Shown piece after piece: positions 6,542 to 10,332 of a stretch of 10,332 nt of DNA. Each line of letters starts with the position of its first letter. The stretch's first letter is position 1. The notes beneath the pieces are model-generated. The model was not told the origin of the DNA, did no database searches, and was given only the letters and a program-made list of their open reading frames with translations. Both the position numbers and the translations under genes were made by a program. The stretch covers positions 1 through 10,332 of the forward strand of contig CAMJRQ010000018.1 in NCBI GenBank assembly GCA_946408305.1. Reading direction: 5' to 3'. This DNA is from an uncultured Prevotellaceae bacterium. Its GTDB lineage: Bacteria; Bacteroidota; Bacteroidia; Bacteroidales; Bacteroidaceae.

Positions 6542-8674
6542 ATGGAGATGCAGACAGCCCTGGCACTGACGGCCGCAGCGCGACCCGCGCTGGTCACCGA
6601 CCCCACGTGGATTTTCTTCCTCGTGCTGGCCATCATATTGTTTGCGCCGCTGCTGCTGCGCCGCCTGCGCGTGCCCCACATCATCGGTCTCATCCTGGCC
6701 GGCATTGCCGTAGGCCCCCACGGGTTCAACATTCTGGAGCGCGACGATTCGTTCGAGCTCTTCGGCAAGGTGGGCATCTACTACATCATGTTCCTGGCGG
6801 GCCTGGAGCTGAACATGGGCAGCGTGCAGCGCCACGGGCGCCAGGGCTTGCTCTACGGACTGCTCACGTTCTTCATCCCCTTTGCGGCCGGCATGGCCGT
6901 AGGGCACTCGGTGCTGGGCTACGACTGGCCGGCCTGCGTGCTGCTGAGCTGCATCCTCGCGTCGCACACACTGGTGAGCTACCCCATCGTGGGCCGCTAC
7001 GGGCTGGGCAAGCACCGCGTGGTGGTGGTGAGCGTGGTGGCCACGGCCTTTGCCATCTTTGCCGCGCTGCTCACGCTGGCGCTCATGGTGGGCAGTCTGG
7101 ACCCCTCGACGACGCCCATGACGTGGCTCCTCTTTGCCCTGAAGTGCGCGGGCTACGGCGCCGTGATGGTGTTCCTCTATCCGCGCTTCGGACGCTGGTT
7201 CCTGCGTCGCCACGACGATGCCGTCTTGCAATACATCTTCATCCTGACCCTCGTGTTCATGAGTGCCGCGCTGGCCGAGCTGGCGGGGCTCGAGGGTCTG
7301 CTGGGCGCCTTCCTGGCCGGCCTGGTGCTGAACCGTCTCATCCCCCACACAAGTCCGCTGATGAACCACGTGGAATTCGTGGGCAACGCGCTCTTCATCC
7401 CCTATTTCCTGATTGGCGTGGGCATGATCATCGACGTGCGCTGCATGCTCCACAGCGAGGACCTCCTCTGCATGCTCTCCATCGTGCTGACGGGCCTCGT
7501 GACGAAGGCCGTGGCGGCCTGGCTGATGGCCCGGCTGATGGCAACGGGCAGCGGCGGCACGCGGCTGATGTTCGGACTGACGAGCGCCCACGCCGCCGGC
7601 GCGCTGGCCATCGTTATGGTGGGCACCGACCCGCGGGTGAACCTCATCGACTCGTCGATGCTCAACGGCACGGTGATGCTCATCCTCTTCTCGTGCATCG
7701 TCAGCTCGCTGGCCACCGACCGCGGCGCGCGACAGGTGGCGCTGAGCGACACGTCGCTCGAGGAGAACCGCGGCTCGTACCACGGCAAGTGCCTGGTGAC
7801 CTACGCACAGGAGGAGAGCGTCGACGTCTTGACGCAGATGGCCATCCTCATCCGCAACCCCTACATCGCCGACAGCCTCATGGGTCTCTCGGTGGCCTAC
7901 GACGACGAGGGGAGTGAAGACATGCACCAGCGCGGCAAGGAGATGCTTCGGCAGGCCAAGATGGTGGCGGCCGCAGCCAACGTCAGGATGGCCACCCTGA
8001 GCCGCATGAGCACGAACATAGCCCGCGGCATACTCCACACGGTGCGCGAATACGACGTGGGCGAAGTCATCGTCTCGCTGACCGACCGCGAGACGGGCAT
8101 GCCGCGCGCCGCGTTGGGTAATACCATCGACAACCTGCTCGGCGGCTCCCACCGCGAGCTGATGGCCATCCGTGCCATCGTGCCGCCCGGCACACTGCGA
8201 CAGATTGTCGTAGCCGTGCCCGAGAAGGCCGAATACGAGGTGGGCTTCTACAAGTGGCTCGAACACCTCTGCCGCATCGGCGAACAGACCGACTGCCGCA
8301 TCGAATTCCGCGCCCACCCCGCCACCATGTGGTACATCCAGGGCTACATGGAGCAGATGCACCCCCACGTGAGGGCCACCTATCGCCCCATGCCGCGCTG
8401 GGCCGACCTCCAGGAACTCTACGGACAACTGGGCGAGGACCAGATGCTGGTGGCGGTGACGGCCCGCCCGGGCTTCATCAGCCACACCGCCGAGCTCGAC
8501 CTGCTGCCGCAAATCCTCCACGAACACTTCAGCCAGACGAGCGTCATGCTGCTCTATCCCGACCAGTGGGGCGACCCGATGGAGAGCGTCTCCGTCTTCT
8601 CGCCCAACGGCACGGTGGTCACCCGCCAGCCCAACTCACTGGGCAGCTGGCTTCGGCGCCACCTCTTCCGCGGC
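6542..8674 (+). other. Antiporter module of the fusion (residues 1-711)
   Basis: A complete Kef/NapA-like (CPA2, COG0475-type) carrier plus C-terminal universal-stress-like pair; 711 residues is about the full length of free-standing Bacteroidota members, so nothing seems lost at the junction. Helices include FFLVLAIILFAPLLL, LFGKVGIYYIMFLAGLEL, CVLLSCILASHTLVSYPIV, VVVVSVVATAFAIFAALL, ALFIPYFLIGVGMII and SAHAAGALAIVMV. It would exchange Na+ or K+ for protons across the inner membrane. Alignment by eye puts Ala171-Ile172 where NapA has its Asp156-Asp157 pair (VIDDVLGLIVLA), while Lys322 (VTKAVAAWL) matches NapA Lys305. If a separate antiporter gene existed, its stop codon is missing here. Confidence 0.85.
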
Positions 8675-10332
8675 ATGACGGCCCTGGCCCTGCTGCTGGC
8701 AGCGCTGCCCGCCACGGCCCAGCGACCCGCGCTCCACAAGATGTCTTCGCTCGTGCGCCGCGCCGCCATCGAGCAGGCCGCCTCGCCTCAGCGCAGGATG
8801 AAAGGACGTCGCGACACCCACCTCTGCGCTCTGGTGCGCTGCCACGATGCCTCGGCGCTCTCGGCCGAGGGCTGCCAGGTGCTGGCCCGATGGGGCGACA
8901 TCTACGTGGCCGACATTCCGATGAGCCGCCTCGAGGCTCTCTCGCTCCGCCCCGAAGTGGAGCGCATCGAGGCCAGACGGCCCTGCACGGTGGACATGGA
9001 CACGGCCCGCGTCATCACCCATGCCGACGTGCTCCACCAGCCCCGCCTCGAGACCGAGACGGCCTACACGGGCCAAGGCGTCGTGGTGGGCGTCATGGAC
9101 ATCGGGTTCGACCTCACCCACCCCAACTTCTACTCTTCCGACCTCACCGACTACCGCATACGCACCTTCTGGGACCAGCTGGACTTCACGGGCGACAGCG
9201 TGCTCTACGTGGGCCAGGAATACACCACCCGCGAGAGCATCCTCGGCAAGGCCCACGCTGCCGACGGGCTGGAGCAGTTCCACGGCACCCACACGGCAGG
9301 CTGCGCAGCCGGCAGCGGATACGACTCGCCCTACGCCGGAGTGGCACCCGGGGCCGACCTCTGCCTGGTGGCCAACGCCGTGACCAGCGACCTGCCCCTC
9401 ATCCCCGAGGACCAGCTCTACAAGTTCACCTCGGCCACCGACCTGCTGGGCTTCCAGTATATCTTCGACTACGCCCAGAGCGTGGGCAAGCCCTGCGTGG
9501 CCTCGTTCAGCGAAGGCTCGTATCAGGACCTCTACGGCGACGACCAGCTGATGTACGAAGTGCTCGACTCGCTCAACGGCCCCGGACACATCATCTGCGC
9601 CTCGGCCGGCAACCAGGGCGTCAGTCTGACCTATCTGCACAAGCCCGTCGGCATGGAGGAGAATCAGAGCCTGATTCAGTTCGAGGGGAGCGACGCCTTC
9701 TTCACCGTGCGCTCAGACCGGATGACCACGCTGCGCCTGACATTCTTCGACCCATCGAACCACGTGGCCGGCACACGCGAAGTGAGCACCGAGGAGATTC
9801 TGGCCTGCCCCGACAGCCTGCTCACCGACACGCTCCGCTTCGGCCAGACGGCCTATCAGCTGACGATGGCGGCCTACCCCTCGTGCTACAATGCCGACGA
9901 ATGGGCCACCGAACTCTATCTGAAACGCATCGAGGAGAGCCTCATCTGCCACGTGCTGCTCTCGCTCACAGGACGCGAGGCCCGTGTGGAAGCCTTCGCC
10001 TCGGGCGGACTCTTCGTAAACTCGTCCCTCTTCCCCCAATACCAGAACGCCACCTCCGAGATGAACATACATACGCCCGGAAGTGCTCCCGGCGTCATCT
10101 GCGTGGGCGGAACGAGCTGGCGCACCAGCACCGTCAACTACAACCACGTCACGAAGACGCTGGACTACGGTTCGGGAGGTGCCCGCTCACGCGCCAGCAG
10201 CACGGGCCCCACGCTGATGGGGCTGACGAAGCCCGACGTGATGGCGCCGGGCCAGAACATCATCTCCTCCATGAGCAGCTACTATCTGGAGAACCAGCAG
10301 GAGAACTGGTACACCGACTTCGACGTAGCCCG
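6542..10332 (+). CDS. Fused CPA2 cation/proton antiporter - S8 subtilase (single open frame, 3' end outside window)
   Basis: I translated every codon from 6542: there is no stop in 1263 codons to the window edge. A TAA at 6539-6541 directly precedes the ATG; ATG 6548 is the only close alternative start. Order: 12-13 membrane helices (about 20-400), including VPHIIGLILAGIAVGPHG at 43-60 and the core lysine Lys322; two universal-stress-like cytosolic domains (about 411-545 and 548-700), the first with LGNTIDNLLGGS near 525; the linker LGSWLRRHLFRG; a hydrophobic signal-like segment 712-726; a subtilase propeptide (about 728-840); and the S8 domain with Asp853 (VMDIGFDLTHP), His914 (HGTHTAG) and oxyanion Asn1024 (SAGNQG). 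PDVMAPGQNIISS near the edge normally sits some 20-30 residues before the GTSMA serine, so the serine should lie just outside. The two halves are normally separate genes. A sequencing error removing a stop is the main alternative. Confidence 0.85.
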   Translation, partial: MEMQTALALTAAARPALVTDPTWIFFLVLAIILFAPLLLRRLRVPHIIGLILAGIAVGPHGFNILERDDSFELFGKVGIYYIMFLAGLELNMGSVQRHGRQGLLYGLLTFFIPFAAGMAVGHSVLGYDWPACVLLSCILASHTLVSYPIVGRYGLGKHRVVVVSVVATAFAIFAALLTLALMVGSLDPSTTPMTWLLFALKCAGYGAVMVFLYPRFGRWFLRRHDDAVLQYIFILTLVFMSAALAELAGLEGLLGAFLAGLVLNRLIPHTSPLMNHVEFVGNALFIPYFLIGVGMIIDVRCMLHSEDLLCMLSIVLTGLVTKAVAAWLMARLMATGSGGTRLMFGLTSAHAAGALAIVMVGTDPRVNLIDSSMLNGTVMLILFSCIVSSLATDRGARQVALSDTSLEENRGSYHGKCLVTYAQEESVDVLTQMAILIRNPYIADSLMGLSVAYDDEGSEDMHQRGKEMLRQAKMVAAAANVRMATLSRMSTNIARGILHTVREYDVGEVIVSLTDRETGMPRAALGNTIDNLLGGSHRELMAIRAIVPPGTLRQIVVAVPEKAEYEVGFYKWLEHLCRIGEQTDCRIEFRAHPATMWYIQGYMEQMHPHVRATYRPMPRWADLQELYGQLGEDQMLVAVTARPGFISHTAELDLLPQILHEHFSQTSVMLLYPDQWGDPMESVSVFSPNGTVVTRQPNSLGSWLRRHLFRGMTALALLLAALPATAQRPALHKMSSLVRRAAIEQAASPQRRMKGRRDTHLCALVRCHDASALSAEGCQVLARWGDIYVADIPMSRLEALSLRPEVERIEARRPCTVDMDTARVITHADVLHQPRLETETAYTGQGVVVGVMDIGFDLTHPNFYSSDLTDYRIRTFWDQLDFTGDSVLYVGQEYTTRESILGKAHAADGLEQFHGTHTAGCAAGSGYDSPYAGVAPGADLCLVANAVTSDLPLIPEDQLYKFTSATDLLGFQYIFDYAQSVGKPCVASFSEGSYQDLYGDDQLMYEVLDSLNGPGHIICASAGNQGVSLTYLHKPVGMEENQSLIQFEGSDAFFTVRSDRMTTLRLTFFDPSNHVAGTREVSTEEILACPDSLLTDTLRFGQTAYQLTMAAYPSCYNADEWATELYLKRIEESLICHVLLSLTGREARVEAFASGGLFVNSSLFPQYQNATSEMNIHTPGSAPGVICVGGTSWRTSTVNYNHVTKTLDYGSGGARSRASSTGPTLMGLTKPDVMAPGQNIISSMSSYYLENQQENWYTDFDVA
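8675..10332 (+). other. Subtilase (S8 peptidase) module of the fusion, partial
   Basis: From Met712 the frame reads MTALALLLAALPATAQ, a signal-peptide core with an ATA cleavage site before Gln727, then a basic linker and an I9-like propeptide (ALVRCHDASALSAEGC through PEVERIEARRP). The catalytic domain has Asp853, His914 and Asn1024; a roughly 100-residue insertion (about 1045-1170), which may be a beta domain, precedes GVICVGGTS and PDVMAPGQ. The serine and C-terminus are beyond the window. Met712 is the only in-frame ATG at the junction, so it is the candidate internal start if the protease is also made separately. The positive n-region residues (RRHLFR) lie before it, inside the antiporter frame. 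Confidence 0.85.

Noticed and set aside
6607..7917. Plus-strand open frame of 436 codons
   Set aside because: It is another frame of the antiporter region; its product is Arg/His/Pro/Gly-rich and lacks membrane helices, while the frame starting at 6542 gives a classic carrier.
6314..8527. Long minus-strand open frame (737 codons) opposite the antiporter
   Set aside because: The translation is His/Gln/Glu-rich with no recognisable motif, and it begins outside the antiporter's opposite strand and runs into repeat DNA. The plus strand encodes a convincing membrane protein.
8675..10332. Annotating the subtilase as an independent gene starting at 8675
   Set aside because: There is no stop codon between it and the antiporter, and the ATG at 8675 lacks a signal-peptide n-region, so the sequence as given supports one continuous gene. 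Internal initiation is still possible.
1..10332. CRISPR arrays, tRNA/rRNA genes, insertion sequences
   Set aside because: I saw no regularly spaced repeat-spacer units, tRNA-like cloverleaf segments, rRNA stretches or transposase motifs on either strand.

Overview
The window looks like a GC-rich chromosomal segment from a member of the Bacteroidota, most likely Prevotellaceae or a close Bacteroidales relative. The evidence is: (i) TAnnTTTG-type -7 boxes with TTTG -33 boxes and no Shine-Dalgarno sequences; (ii) a GH97 glycosidase, a family centred on Bacteroidota; (iii) secreted glycosidases with short signal peptides; (iv) short tandem repeats placed directly before start codons. The genus is an inference and was not tested.

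Left part (1-3545, minus strand). This is read as one co-oriented group: asd (aspartate-semialdehyde dehydrogenase, 3545-2529), then 21 nt later a secreted GH97 alpha-glycosidase with a C-terminal carbohydrate-binding-like domain (2507-168), then 57 nt later the N-terminus of another secreted protein that leaves the window (110-1). The 21-nt asd/GH97 gap is almost entirely a heptamer tandem repeat.

Middle (3546-5968). A 155-bp divergent region holds a -7 box for asd, a plausible promoter for a plus-strand secreted GH3 beta-glycosidase, and a perfect 12-bp inverted repeat that surrounds the GH3 -33 box. The GH3 enzyme (3701-5968) and the GH97 enzyme probably both act on plant or dietary glycans in the periplasm.

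Intergenic (5969-6541). About 570 bp of AT-richer DNA carries several inverted repeats and short tandem repeats, and ends in a textbook Bacteroidota promoter (TTTG-N20-TACCTTTG) overlapped by another inverted repeat. I see no convincing gene in it.

Right part (6542 to the window end, plus strand). I translated this codon by codon. One uninterrupted reading frame of at least 1263 codons encodes a full-length CPA2-type cation/proton antiporter with two cytosolic universal-stress-like domains (residues 1-711). With no stop codon it continues into a signal-peptide-like segment, a propeptide and an S8 subtilase catalytic domain (Asp, His and oxyanion Asn visible; the Ser lies beyond the window). 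Two proteins normally encoded separately are therefore fused, in a topology that would place the protease outside the inner membrane. This is the most unusual thing in the window. The antiporter half also appears to lack the paired acidic ion-binding residues of NapA-type exchangers.
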